Shown: positions 1 to 9,400 of the stretch, piece by piece | How the letters are laid out: the number at the start of each line of letters is the position of its first letter | Position numbering within the stretch: position 1 is the first letter of the stretch | NCBI RefSeq assembly: GCF_008298015.1 | Contig: NZ_VTPX01000005.1 | Coordinates: forward strand, 186,001 to 250,000 | From: Salinicola corii | Lineage (GTDB): Bacteria > Pseudomonadota > Gammaproteobacteria > Pseudomonadales > Halomonadaceae | Length of the DNA: 64,000 nucleotides | Direction: 5' to 3' | The notes under the pieces: generated by a model | Told to the model about the DNA's origin: nothing | The model's database searches: none | What the model saw: only the letters and a program-made list of their open reading frames with translations | Made by a program: the position numbers and the translations under genes

Positions 1-1
1 G

Positions 2-139
2 CCGGCCGCCAGCGTGGCGCGTGCCGGCTGGCTGTTCGGCCTGATGATCGCGGCGATTCTCGCACTCGGCATCGCGGTCGGCTGGCTGGTCTGGCGCCAG
101 CGCCGCCAACGCCCCTATGACCTGGCGACCCCTTCATGA
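2..139 (+). CDS. sctJ: SctJ type III secretion inner-ring lipoprotein, C-terminal fragment
   Basis: Only the last 45 codons are inside the window; the 5' part lies upstream. They encode a hydrophobic stretch (about 22 residues, from AGWLFGLMIAAILALG onward) followed by an arginine-rich tail and a stop at 137-139. A C-terminal transmembrane anchor with a short basic cytoplasmic tail is the typical end of SctJ (YscJ/PrgK/HrcJ), which forms the inner-membrane ring of the injectisome. The assignment rests on this topology and on position: the stop overlaps the start of sctK in an ATGA junction, and sctL and sctN follow in the usual order. The fragment is too short for a family call on sequence alone. 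Confidence 0.75.
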   Translation, partial: PAASVARAGWLFGLMIAAILALGIAVGWLVWRQRRQRPYDLATPS

Positions 140-810
140 CGGAAACGCCCACGCCACCACCCGAGTTGCCGGTGCGCATCGATCCGGCCCACTGGATCGG
201 CACCCTGGACGGCATCGCCAGTGACGAGACGCTACGCCGCTGGTGCCGCCAGCCCCGGTTCCAGCATCGACTGGCCGAACGACTCCAGCGTCGTCACGAC
301 CTCCCCGCCCAGGCCGAACTGCCGCCGAGAGACCCCATCGACCAAGCACTTTGCCTGCTCGACGAGGATGCGCTGACAGCCTGCACTCGCGCGGCAGGGA
401 TCATCTTCCATGCCGGAGCCCTGGTCCGCGAGATTCGCGCCCCTCGGGTCGCGGCCGTCAAGCAACGCTTCGGCACCGATCTTTATGCCCTGGCACTGGC
501 CAAACGGGAGCATGGGCAGACCGGGGACAGCGACCTGGGCGATCTCGACGCCTTCGAGGCAGAGGTCGAGCAAGATGGCAGACGCTGTCTGCTGGCCTGG
601 GCCGACGCCCAGCCCGCCACCCTGCGCGCCTGGCTGCGATTGGGCTGGTTCGGCAGGCTGGAGCGCGACGCCGGCGCCGAGGCGAACGCCGGCGCCGTGG
701 AGATCGCACGCCTGGCCGCCGCCGACCGGCTTGCCTCGGGGACGGAGGATGCCGCCCAGGACCAGCCCGATGAGCCGGCAGCGCCGTCTCGGGGGAGTGA
801 GCAGCCATGA
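136..810 (+). CDS. sctK: SctK type III secretion sorting-platform protein
   Basis: A 224-residue soluble protein with no signal peptide or membrane segment. SctK (YscK/OrgA/MxiK) is the cytoplasmic adaptor that links the ATPase/stator pods of the sorting platform to the basal body. The family is weakly conserved. The call rests on length, on the HAGALVREI...RVAAVKQRFG region that resembles the family core, and on its place between sctJ and sctL. The start overlaps the sctJ stop by 4 bases and the stop overlaps the sctL start (807-810), so translation is probably coupled. The tail after about residue 195 is acidic and Pro/Ala-rich and is likely disordered. Confidence 0.8.
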   Translation: MTETPTPPPELPVRIDPAHWIGTLDGIASDETLRRWCRQPRFQHRLAERLQRRHDLPAQAELPPRDPIDQALCLLDEDALTACTRAAGIIFHAGALVREIRAPRVAAVKQRFGTDLYALALAKREHGQTGDSDLGDLDAFEAEVEQDGRRCLLAWADAQPATLRAWLRLGWFGRLERDAGAEANAGAVEIARLAAADRLASGTEDAAQDQPDEPAAPSRGSEQP

Positions 811-1406
811 ATTCACTGCCGCTCCGCCCCGACAAGGTGATCCTGCGGGCCGAGGAAGCCGAGGCCTGGATCGATGGCTACGCCTTTCTGGACCGGGCGC
901 GTCGACAGGCGGCCGATCAGGAACGGGCGCTTGGCGAAGCGCGCGACGCAGCCTACGCCGAAGGCTTCGAGGCCGGCCGCCGCGCAGGCGAGACGCAGGC
1001 CGCCCGGCTGCTGGCGACCACCCGGGATGACGTGGATCGCTATCTGGCGCGTCTCGAACCGGCGCTGGCCGAACTTGCGCTGGACCTGGTTCGGCGCCTG
1101 CTTGGCGAGTTCGACGAGGCCGAGCTGGTCGCCCGCTGCGTTCGCCAGGCGCTGCGCGAGTGGCGCCAGGAGCATCGGATCCGCATCCGCGTGGCCCCGT
1201 CGCTGGAGGCGCGAGTGGCGGTGCTGCTCTCGGAGGAGCCGCCCGACACCGGAGACTACGAGGTCGAAGCCGATGCCCAACTGGGGCCGGGGCAGTGCCT
1301 GCTGGTGAGTCCGGTCGCGGTCATGGACATCGGTGTGGATTCGCAACTCGACGTTCTCCGCCAGGCGCTGCTCGACGTGCCGGTGGACGGCCAGGAGCCG
1401 GCATGA
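807..1406 (+). CDS. sctL: SctL type III secretion stator protein (FliH/YscL family)
   Basis: A 199-residue protein of the FliH/YscL/HrpE family. An Ala/Glu/Arg-rich helical stretch (about residues 15-75) precedes a globular C-terminal domain (about 90-195). In characterised systems SctL dimers tether the SctN ATPase to SctQ and restrain ATP hydrolysis. The coiled-coil composition, length and position directly before sctN support the call. The ATG overlaps the sctK stop (ATGA), and the stop overlaps the sctN start (1403-1406), so this is one tightly packed operon. Confidence 0.88.
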   Translation: MNSLPLRPDKVILRAEEAEAWIDGYAFLDRARRQAADQERALGEARDAAYAEGFEAGRRAGETQAARLLATTRDDVDRYLARLEPALAELALDLVRRLLGEFDEAELVARCVRQALREWRQEHRIRIRVAPSLEARVAVLLSEEPPDTGDYEVEADAQLGPGQCLLVSPVAVMDIGVDSQLDVLRQALLDVPVDGQEPA

Positions 1407-2764
1407 GCCGTCATGCCCCGGATCAGGCCTCGGTGGCGCTCGACGCGCTGCTGCCAAGGCTCGGCCAACGTCTGGCCCGGACCGAGACGCGCCGGGTCAG
1501 CGGTCGGGTGCGCCGGATCCGCGGCCTGCTGATTCACGCCAGCATCGAGGGCGTCAGCATCGGCGAACTCTGCTATCTGCGCGATCCGGTCAGCGGACGT
1601 CGCGTCGCCGCCGAGGTGATCGGCTTCGAGGAAAAGGACGCTATCCTCTCGCCCATCGGCGAACTGCAGGGGCTCTCCACCCGCAGCGAAGTGATCGCCA
1701 CCGGGCGCGCCCAGGGCGTCGGCGTCGGCGAGGCGCTGCTGGGCCGCGTCATCAGCCCGCTGGGAGAGTGGCTGGACGCTGCGGCGACACCGCCCGGCGA
1801 CGTCCCTCTGCGCGAATACCCCGTGCATGCCGAGCCGCCCGCGCCCCTGAGCCGCCAGCTGATCGAGCAGCCGCTGGCGCTCGGCGTGCGTGCCATCGAT
1901 GCCCTCAATACCGTGGCGAGAGGGCAGCGTGTCGGCCTGTTCGGTGAACCCGGCGTGGGCAAATCGTCGCTGCTCTCGGCCATCGTCAAGGGCAGCAGCG
2001 CCGAGGTGGTGGTGCTCGGGCTGGTCGGCGAGCGCGGCCGCGAGGTGCGCGAACTGCTCGACGTGCAGCTGGACGCCGAAGCGCGTCGCCGTACCGTCTG
2101 TGTCGTCTCCACCTCGGACCGCCCGGCCATCGAGCGTGCCCGCGCCGCGCTGGTCGCCACCAGCGTGGCGGAGTATTTCCGCGACCAGGGCCGCGACGTG
2201 CTGCTGCTGGTCGACAGCCTCACCCGTTTTGCCCGTGCCCAGCGCGAGATCGGCCTGGCCGCGGGCGAACCGCCGACCCGACGCGGCTACCCGCCGTCGC
2301 TGTTCGCCGCCCTGCCCCGCCTGCTCGAGCGCGCCGGTCCGGGCGATGCCGCCGCCGGCACCATCACCGCCATCTACACGGTGCTGACCGAGGGTGATGG
2401 CACACTGGACCCGGTGGCGGAGGAGACCCGTGCCATTCTCGACGGACACATCGTGTTGAGTGCCGAGCTCGCCCGGCGTGACCACTTTCCGGCGATCGAC
2501 GTGCTGGCCAGCCGCAGCCGGCTGATGGAGAGCGTCGCCAGCGACGAGCATCGCCGCGACGCCGCCAAGGTCCGCGACCTGATGGCGCGCTATCGCGACG
2601 TCGAGCTGCTGCTGCAGGTGGGCGAGTATCGCGAGGGCAGCGATGCCGCCACCGACGAGGCGATTCGCAAGCACACCGAGATCGAGACCTTCCTTCGCCA
2701 GTCCCGGGACGATCGCAGCGATTTCGCGGAAACGCTGAAGCGGCTGAAGGAGATCGCCCAATGA
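1403..2764 (+). CDS. sctN: SctN type III secretion ATPase
   Basis: A 453-residue ATPase of the FliI/YscN/InvC group, related to the F1 beta subunit. It energises unfolding and release of export substrates at the cytoplasmic gate. A Walker A loop, GEPGVGKSS, lies near residue 181. A Walker B strand, VLLLVDSLTRFA, lies near residue 266, followed by the family segment EPPTRRGYPPSLFA. The frame is open upstream, but ATG 1403 is chosen because it overlaps the sctL stop in an ATGA junction and gives the usual family length. The stop overlaps the sctO start at 2761. Confidence 0.97.
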   Translation: MSRHAPDQASVALDALLPRLGQRLARTETRRVSGRVRRIRGLLIHASIEGVSIGELCYLRDPVSGRRVAAEVIGFEEKDAILSPIGELQGLSTRSEVIATGRAQGVGVGEALLGRVISPLGEWLDAAATPPGDVPLREYPVHAEPPAPLSRQLIEQPLALGVRAIDALNTVARGQRVGLFGEPGVGKSSLLSAIVKGSSAEVVVLGLVGERGREVRELLDVQLDAEARRRTVCVVSTSDRPAIERARAALVATSVAEYFRDQGRDVLLLVDSLTRFARAQREIGLAAGEPPTRRGYPPSLFAALPRLLERAGPGDAAAGTITAIYTVLTEGDGTLDPVAEETRAILDGHIVLSAELARRDHFPAIDVLASRSRLMESVASDEHRRDAAKVRDLMARYRDVELLLQVGEYREGSDAATDEAIRKHTEIETFLRQSRDDRSDFAETLKRLKEIAQ

Positions 2765-3243
2765 CCTCGTTGCCTCAACTCGAGCGCCTGATGCAGTTGC
2801 GGCGTCATCGTACCCGCCGGGCCGAGGAGGCGCTGGCGTCGAGCCAGCGCCACTGCCGCGACCTGGACACGCGACACCAGACGCTGGAGGCGTCGCTCGA
2901 TCGGCATCAGCGCGCTTCCGGACGGCGCGAACAGGCGCTCTTCGACGACGGCGCGCAGCAGCCGATGAGTGCCGAGACCATGGCGGAGTGGCAGCAGACG
3001 CTGGCCGACGATGCCGGACGACGCGAGTCGTTGCTCCAGCAGCGGCGAACGCTGGCGCGGGAGCGCCGGGCCGCCGACGCCGAGCGCAGCGAGCGGGCCT
3101 CCGAGTGGGCGAGATGCCTTCGCGCCGAGCGGGCACTGGAACGCCTGCGAGCCGATCGCTCCCGCGCGCTGGCGGTCGATGCCGAGCGGCTGGCGGAACT
3201 GGAAATGGAAGAGATGCGACCGCCGCGGGGAGAGCTGACGTGA
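2761..3243 (+). CDS. sctO: SctO type III secretion stalk protein (YscO/FliJ-like)
   Basis: A 160-residue protein that is almost entirely helical and very rich in Arg, Glu, Ala and Gln, consistent with an antiparallel coiled coil. SctO (YscO/InvI/FliJ-like) acts as the central stalk of the ATPase and links it to the export gate. Family members share little sequence; the call rests on coiled-coil composition, size and the position immediately after sctN. The start overlaps the sctN stop (ATGA) and its stop overlaps the GTG start of sctQ, leaving no room for a separate sctP gene here. Confidence 0.85.
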   Translation: MTSLPQLERLMQLRRHRTRRAEEALASSQRHCRDLDTRHQTLEASLDRHQRASGRREQALFDDGAQQPMSAETMAEWQQTLADDAGRRESLLQQRRTLARERRAADAERSERASEWARCLRAERALERLRADRSRALAVDAERLAELEMEEMRPPRGELT

Positions 3244-4481
3244 CCCACCTGTCCACGACGTCACGCCGGGCTTCGGCGCAGCCCTCGACGATCACGGCCG
3301 ACCTGGCGCCGGGCCGGGCGATGCCGTTGTCATTGGCGTCGCTCCCCGCGATGGCCTCCGACCGCCTGGCGCTCCATAACGCGCTGCACGTCGCTCGCCA
3401 GCCGCTCGAGTTCGACTGGCACGGCCGCAAGGCAATGCTGCGCTTACTCCCCGAGGGCACCGCCATCGATCAGGCGTGGTCGATCACCCTCGACCTCGGC
3501 GGGGAACCATTATTGCTGTCCGGCAGCGCGGCGGCGCTTGACCGTCTCGGTGAGCATCCCGACCGTCGGCGAGATCTGCGAGAGGTGGATCGCGAGCTGG
3601 TCGCCATGTGGCTGGAGGTGGTCTGGCTCGAGTGGCTGGAGCCGCTGGAGCGCCGGCTGGAAGTCGATATCCATCTGCGGCCTGCCCTATCGGCGCCGAT
3701 GGAGCGCCTTGCGCGCCTCTGTATCGCGTTCGAGATCGATGGCGAAACGCACCCGCTCGCCCTCGACCTGCCGGTGGCCATCGCCGAGCGACTGCTACCG
3801 ACGCTCGATAGCGCCTTTCCGGCACGCCGCGCCCCGGCCGACGGCGTCGTTGCCACCCTGCGAATCGAAAGCGGCGCGCAGACCCTGACGCTGGGCGAAT
3901 GGCGCAGCCTGCGCGCCGGCGACGTGGTCATGCTCGACGGCGCAGTGGCCGATGGCGTCCGGCTGAATCTCGCCGACCGTTTCGGCTGCCGGGCTCGCTT
4001 CAGCGACACCGGGCTGCGTGCCGACGGGCCGCTCGGCGCGAGTTCCCCCGATCGAGCCCCGAATCCCTCTTGTGAAGCCCCGAACCGCCCTGGTAAAGAG
4101 AGTGTCATGAGCGAACCTCCTGTGGATAAATCAACACCGCCCGCACGATCCGAAACGCCCGTGGACAGCTCGGCATCGAGTACGGAAGCGCCGGATGTGG
4201 ACAGTTCGCCCACGGATCCGCTGGACTCGGCTGGCTTGAACCTGGATGACCTGCCGGTGCAGCTGACCTGCGAACTGGGTCGCCTGGAGCTGTCGCTCGG
4301 CGAACTGCGCCGGCTGGGCGAAGGCAGCGTGTTGCCGCTGGAGCGGCATCCCGAACGGGCGGTCGACCTGGTCGTCAACGGCAGACGGATGGGGCGTGGG
4401 CGCCTGGTCGCCATCGGCGACGCGGTCGGGGTGCAGGTCGAGAGGCTCGCGCTCGACGAAGGGCGCGCTGGGGATGACTGA
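3240..4481 (+). CDS. sctQ: SctQ type III secretion C-ring/sorting-platform protein
   Basis: A 413-residue protein whose last 75 residues form a SpoA/FliN-type domain (DDLPVQLTCELGRLELSLGE and downstream). SctQ (YscQ/SpaO/HrcQ) builds the cytosolic pods that select substrates. GTG 3240 is chosen because it overlaps the sctO stop in a GTGA junction and starts just before the conserved part; the frame is open further upstream. A first SpoA-like region lies around residues 195-265. A low-complexity Pro/Ser/Asp linker (about residues 270-335) separates it from the C-terminal domain, and an internal start at 4107 sits in that linker (separate entry). The stop overlaps sctR by 8 bases. Confidence 0.93.
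   Translation: MTHLSTTSRRASAQPSTITADLAPGRAMPLSLASLPAMASDRLALHNALHVARQPLEFDWHGRKAMLRLLPEGTAIDQAWSITLDLGGEPLLLSGSAAALDRLGEHPDRRRDLREVDRELVAMWLEVVWLEWLEPLERRLEVDIHLRPALSAPMERLARLCIAFEIDGETHPLALDLPVAIAERLLPTLDSAFPARRAPADGVVATLRIESGAQTLTLGEWRSLRAGDVVMLDGAVADGVRLNLADRFGCRARFSDTGLRADGPLGASSPDRAPNPSCEAPNRPGKESVMSEPPVDKSTPPARSETPVDSSASSTEAPDVDSSPTDPLDSAGLNLDDLPVQLTCELGRLELSLGELRRLGEGSVLPLERHPERAVDLVVNGRRMGRGRLVAIGDAVGVQVERLALDEGRAGDD
4107..4481 (+). CDS. Putative internally initiated SctQ-C (C-terminal SpoA domain product)
   Basis: Within sctQ, in the same frame, an ATG at 4107 is preceded by a purine-rich AAAGAGAG run (4095-4102), a plausible ribosome-binding site about 5 bases away. Translation from here would give 124 residues: the disordered linker plus the complete C-terminal SpoA domain. 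In Yersinia, Salmonella and Shigella the sctQ gene is known to produce such a short form by internal initiation, which dimerises and binds the full-length protein. Start placement in the interdomain linker matches that arrangement. That it is used here is inference. Confidence 0.55.
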   Translation: MSEPPVDKSTPPARSETPVDSSASSTEAPDVDSSPTDPLDSAGLNLDDLPVQLTCELGRLELSLGELRRLGEGSVLPLERHPERAVDLVVNGRRMGRGRLVAIGDAVGVQVERLALDEGRAGDD

Positions 4482-5133
4482 GTTTCAGCCCAACCTGATC
4501 GCGATCATCATCGTGGTCGCCACCATCGGCCTGGTGCCGCTGGCGGTGGTCACGATGACGGGCTTTCTCAAGATCTCGGTGGTGCTGTTCCTGATCCGCA
4601 ACGCTCTCGGCGTGCAGCAGACGCCGCCCAACCTGGTGCTCTACGGCATCGCACTGATCCTGACGGTCTATATCACCACGCCGTTGATCGGCGAGATGGC
4701 TCACGAGTTCGAGCAGCGCTCGGCGGGGCTGGCCAGCGTCGAGGAAATCAAGCAGACCGGCGAGGCCCTGCGCGGCCCGCTGCAGGCGTATCTGTCACGC
4801 TACGCCAGCGAACACGAGCGAGCGTTCTTCATCGACGCCACCCGCACGTTGTGGTCCGACGAAGCCCGCGAGGACCTCAAGAGCGATGACCTGATCGTAC
4901 TGATTCCCGCCTTCGTCAGCTCGGAACTGACCCGCGCCTTCGAGATCGGCTTTCTGCTCTATATCCCGTTTCTGATCATCGACCTGATCGTCTCCAACGT
5001 GCTGATGGCGATGGGCATGATGATGGTCTCGCCGACGCTGATCTCGATTCCGCTGAAGATTTTCCTGTTCGTGGCGGTGGACGGCTGGTCGCGGCTGATG
5101 CACGGACTGATCCTGAGTTACGGAGGCGGCTAG
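4474..5133 (+). CDS. sctR: SctR type III secretion export-gate membrane protein
   Basis: A 219-residue multi-pass inner-membrane protein of the FliP/YscR/HrcR family, part of the SctRST export pore. The hallmark N-terminal region (VPLAVVTMTGFLKISVVLFL), the periplasmic segment (about residues 75-150) and the C-terminal IPFLIIDLIVSNVLMAMGM block are all present. Unlike flagellar FliP there is no cleaved signal peptide. ATG 4474 gives the family length and lies 8 bases inside the end of sctQ, suggesting translational coupling. SctS follows after 1 base. Confidence 0.97.
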   Translation: MTEFQPNLIAIIIVVATIGLVPLAVVTMTGFLKISVVLFLIRNALGVQQTPPNLVLYGIALILTVYITTPLIGEMAHEFEQRSAGLASVEEIKQTGEALRGPLQAYLSRYASEHERAFFIDATRTLWSDEAREDLKSDDLIVLIPAFVSSELTRAFEIGFLLYIPFLIIDLIVSNVLMAMGMMMVSPTLISIPLKIFLFVAVDGWSRLMHGLILSYGGG

Positions 5134-5134
5134 G

Positions 5135-5404
5135 ATGACCGACGACATCTTCCTCTCGCTGATGAAGAACGCCCTGTGGACGGTACTGCTGGTGTCGGCG
5201 CCAGCGCTGCTGGTGGCGATCGCCGTCGGTTTCGGCGTCGGCCTGCTGCAGGCGCTGACCCAAATCCAGGACCAGACGCTGCCGCAGGCGGTCAAGCTGG
5301 TGGCGGTACTGCTGGTGCTGATCCTCTCGGGCCCGCTGCTGGCCGGGCAGATCGTCAACATCACCGATCAGGTGCTGGACAATTTTGCCGCCTGGTCGCG
5401 CTGA
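5135..5404 (+). CDS. sctS: SctS type III secretion export-gate membrane protein
   Basis: An 89-residue protein of the FliQ/YscS/HrcS family with two hydrophobic helices (about residues 15-38 and 50-75) separated by the conserved LTQIQDQTLPQAVKL loop. It forms four subunits of the SctR5-S4-T1 export pore. Length and motif are typical. It lies 1 base after sctR and 52 bases before sctT. Confidence 0.96.
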   Translation: MTDDIFLSLMKNALWTVLLVSAPALLVAIAVGFGVGLLQALTQIQDQTLPQAVKLVAVLLVLILSGPLLAGQIVNITDQVLDNFAAWSR

Positions 5405-5456
5405 GGAAACGCCACCTGACCGGCTGCGCATCCTTTTCGAGTGATTCAAGGGACCG

Positions 5457-6275
5457 ATGGACTACGACGATTTCGCCCGTTTTCTCACCGACTTCGCCTA
5501 CCCGCTGATCGCGGCGGCGGCCGTCGGCGTGGCCCGGGCGCTGGGCATGGTGCTGGTGACGCCGGCCTTCAATCGCCTGGGGCTGACCGGCATGATCCGC
5601 TCCGCCGTGGCGGTGACGATCTCGCTGCCGCTGATCGTGCCGCTGTTCGATGCGATGGTGAACGCGGAGAGCTTGTCGACCTTCAGCGTCGCCGGCATGG
5701 TGATCAAGGAGTTGCTGATCGGCGTCGCCATCGGCCTGGTCTTCGGCGTGCCGTTCTGGGCGGCCGAGGTGGCCGGCGAGCTGATCGACCTCCAGCGCGG
5801 CTCGACCATGGCGCAGATCGTCGATCCGATGGGCGCGACCGAAACCGGGGTGACCTCGACGCTGCTGACGATCACACTGCTGGCGCTGTTCTTCATCACC
5901 GGCGGCTTCATGCTGCTGCTCGACGGCTTCTATCGCAGCTACGCGCTGTGGCCGGCGGTGGACTTCGTGCCGCTGCTGTCGCAAACCTCGGCGATGTCGC
6001 TGCTCGGCCTGCTCGACCAGGTGATGCAGATCGGCGTGCTGATGATCGCCCCGCTGGTGATCGCGCTGCTGATCGCCGACCTGATGCTGGCCTACGTCGC
6101 CAGGATGGCGCCAAACCTTCACGCCTTCGATCTGTCGCTACCGATCAAGAACCTGCTGTTCGCGTTCCTGATGCTGATCTACGTGGTCTTCCTGATCCCG
6201 CTGATGGTCGACCAGCTCGATATCGTCGCGCTCAACATGGAGCGTCTCGAGGCCATTCTCGGCGCGATGCGATAG
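5457..6275 (+). CDS. sctT: SctT type III secretion export-gate membrane protein
   Basis: A 272-residue membrane protein of the FliR/YscT/HrcT family, the single-copy subunit that caps the export pore. Several hydrophobic segments are visible, and the conserved WAAEVAGELIDLQRG stretch occurs around residue 100. The downstream gene is not sctU, which usually follows directly, but a very long translocator-like gene after a 175-base gap. Confidence 0.96.
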   Translation: MDYDDFARFLTDFAYPLIAAAAVGVARALGMVLVTPAFNRLGLTGMIRSAVAVTISLPLIVPLFDAMVNAESLSTFSVAGMVIKELLIGVAIGLVFGVPFWAAEVAGELIDLQRGSTMAQIVDPMGATETGVTSTLLTITLLALFFITGGFMLLLDGFYRSYALWPAVDFVPLLSQTSAMSLLGLLDQVMQIGVLMIAPLVIALLIADLMLAYVARMAPNLHAFDLSLPIKNLLFAFLMLIYVVFLIPLMVDQLDIVALNMERLEAILGAMR

Positions 6276-6450
6276 CCGTCGTCCGCCCCACCAAAGCCAT
6301 ACAGTCCGTTACTCAGCGTTTCGTCGCTGCCATCGGGTCGTCATCCGGCACCTGAATACTGGAGGCGTTTTCCCGCGATGCCGTCCCGTCCTGTTCATGG
6401 ATCGAACGTCGGCGTCCTCGAGCCAACCTCCTTTCAGAGAGAACAAGCCG
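6276..6450 (+). other. Intergenic leader between sctT and the translocator gene
   Basis: This 175-base gap is the only sizeable one in the secretion operon and could hold a promoter for the large downstream gene. I saw no convincing HrpL box (GGAACC with a downstream CCAC), no sigma-54 site and no intrinsic terminator. A purine-rich AGAGAG stretch (about 6435-6441) lies a suitable distance before ATG 6451 and favours that start over the in-frame ATG at 6397. Confidence 0.4.
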
Positions 6451-9400
6451 ATGCGCGTCAACGATGATGTCACCCTGGACAAAGACCCGACCTCGTCCGT
6501 CCCCACACAGGTTTTCAATTCCGTGCTCAAGCTGGCGCAGGAAATGGCCGAGGATGGCGGCAAGGGGAAGGAAAATCTCGAGCCCGGTAGTCAGGATTAC
6601 GAGGACACGCTGAATTCGTTGGCGGTGGACATGGCGGACGGCATCGATATCGACAAGCGCACGGTTTCCAGCCTGGAGGGAGACGCCGCGAACAAGTTCG
6701 AGAAGCTGGTCACCGCCGAGCTCAATGCGCAGCGCGCCGACGGCAAGAGCGCCGACCTGTCCAAGGCGATCGATAACGCCAGGAAAGCGCTGTTCGACCG
6801 CATAGGACATGCCCTCGACAACGCAGACCGAAACGCCGACAAGGGCCTCAATGTCTTCGAGGGCTACTGGAAGCGCCATGGTGGTGCAGAGGATGCGATC
6901 AACGCGGGTTATGACGCCTATGGCGGCTTTCTGGCCGATACCACGCTGACCGACAACCCCGACTACGAGGACAACCTCAATGCGCTGGCCCTAGGGCTGG
7001 CCGGCGGCACACTGACCGATCAGCGCAAGATCCTGCATCTCGACTCATCGGACACGCTCTCCCAACTCTACAAGAATCTGATCCAGAACCGGATCGATCA
7101 GGGCGACGATACCCAGGAAGCGATGGATCACGTTAACGACGATCTGCGTTCGCGCATCGACAGCGTCGGCGGTGGCGACGTCGCCAATGTCTTCGACGGC
7201 TATTTCAAGCGTCACGGTGGCGAAGAGGACACCGAGAAGCTGGCCGAGGAAAGCTATCTGGCCAATCGCGACGAGGCCGACATCGCCTATGACGACACGC
7301 TAAATTCGCTCTCCTCCGACATGGCCGAAGGCATCGATATCGACAACCGCAAGGTGCGACCGCTGACAGGAGACGCCAGCGATCAGTTCAGCCAACTTGT
7401 GGAGTACCAGCTTAACCAGCAGCGTGAGCGCGGCGATGCCCCGGATCTCCAGGCGGCCATCGACGATGCCAAGGAAGACCTCTTCGATCGCACCGGTAAC
7501 GCCTTGACCAATGCCGACAAGGACAGCAAGGACGGACTCGATGTGTTCAACGGTTACTGGAAGCGTCATGGTGGCAAGGACGACGCCATCGATGCCGGCT
7601 ACGCGGCCTACGACGACTTCCTCGCCAACAACACCGTGACCGACAACCCCAGTTACGAGGACAACCTCAACGCGCTCGCATCCGGACTGGCGGGCAGCAC
7701 GCTGACCGACTCTCGCCAGATTCTGCATATCGAAAGCTCGGAAACGCTGTCACAGCTCTATCAGAACCTGATCGACAGCAAGGTAAGCGACGGAGTCTCC
7801 CGCGAGAAGGCCACCGCCCAGGTCAACGACGACCTGCGCGAGCGGGTCAGGCACGCTGCCGGGGACGATGGCAAGGCGGTCCAGAATATCTTCGACGGTT
7901 ACTGGTCGAGGCACGGCGGCGAAACCAACACCCAGCGCCTGTCCGACAACGCGGAGCTGGATACGGCGCGGCGCGATCACGATCTGCCAACCTTCAGCGA
8001 TGTCGATATCCAGTCGATGGAGACCAGCGAGACCGACCCGGACGACAGTTCACGCAAGCTGACCGTCAGCGAGCTGACCTGGCAGAACCTGATCGAAGAG
8101 TGGAAGACGGGGATCGAGGACGGCAGCATCGACAAGAGCGATGAGCGTGCCCAGTTCTACCGCGCGCTGCGCGCCCAGGGCGCGCTCGACAACGGCCTTG
8201 ACCTGGTCGGCCTCGATATCTCGGAGGGACTGAGCCTCGATCACGTCACCGGCGATGATCTCTCGTCGATCATCGATGGCGAGAAACTCGATACCAGTCT
8301 CGGCGATCTTTTCGCCTCCGATGCCGTGCAGAAGGATTACATGGAAGCCCAGAAAGGCGCAGTCGACAAGGTCGCCGACAAGGACGACATCGCTTCGCGA
8401 CTGGAGGAGACCGCCTTCAGCGAGGAGTACATCGACTACATCAATGACCTGCGCGAGAGCGGCCAGGGTGAACTCGCCGAGCAGGATATCTCGCGGACCT
8501 ACAATGCACTCTCGACACTGTTCCCGGCGACCGAAGAGAGCGACAAGGCGGCCGAATTCGCCCAGAGCCTGCAACTCGACTCGATGATCACCGATCTCGA
8601 CGACCTGATCGCCAATCCCGACGACATCAACGATGCCAATACCGCAACCGCCACGCAGGACGTGGTCAAGATGGTGTTGACGGCGCTCAAGCGCGCCGGC
8701 GTCGATATCCCGCGACGCACGGCGGAGTCGATCGACAAGTTCGTCAACGAGTATCTCAACGATCAGCAGACGGCGAAGAATTTCGGCAAGGCGCTACAGG
8801 AACTCGGCGACCGTTTCCAGAAAAATGGCGCCATCACCCAGTCGGATATCGACGGCCTGATGAAGAACGGCGTCTACAAGGCGCTCAACGAGAAGACCAA
8901 CGGCGGCATGATGTCGCTGATCGGCACGCTCAACAGCAACGGCGCGCTGGGCTCGACCGGCGGGTTGATCTCACTCGCCTCTGGCATCTATCAGCTCGCA
9001 GGCGGCGGTAGCAAGTTGGCGGACAGCGACGAGGCGCGGATGGCCGTGGCCAAGGAGTTCATCAGCTTCCTCGGCGCCAGCCAGCACTTCGTCAACCTCG
9101 GCAGTAACATCAGGGACAAGGTCAAGGGCACCAACGTCAACGCCATGCTGGGGCTGGACAAGACGCTGCCGCAGATATGGGGCAAGGATACCACCAGCGG
9201 CAGCCCTTTTACCGAGGGCAAGGGTCTCAAGTTCGTCGAGAACATCGAGCAAATCATCGACGACGCCCCCGTCGGCGATCGCGAGAAGCTGAGCCAGAAA
9301 CTGGATCTGAGCGAGTCAGACACGAGCAAGATCGTGAAGGGTATCGAGGACGGATACGCCAAGAACCCGGCTCTGCCCGATGCCACGACGACGACGCGTA

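Noticed and set aside
1256-3466. Very long open frame (736 codons) on the - strand opposite sctN and sctO
   Set aside because: It is antisense to well-recognised secretion genes, has the composition of a GC-rich shadow frame and no family features.
6276-6450. HrpL-type or sigma-54 promoter before the translocator gene
   Set aside because: Looked for GGAACC...CCAC and GG-N10-GC patterns; only poor partial matches.
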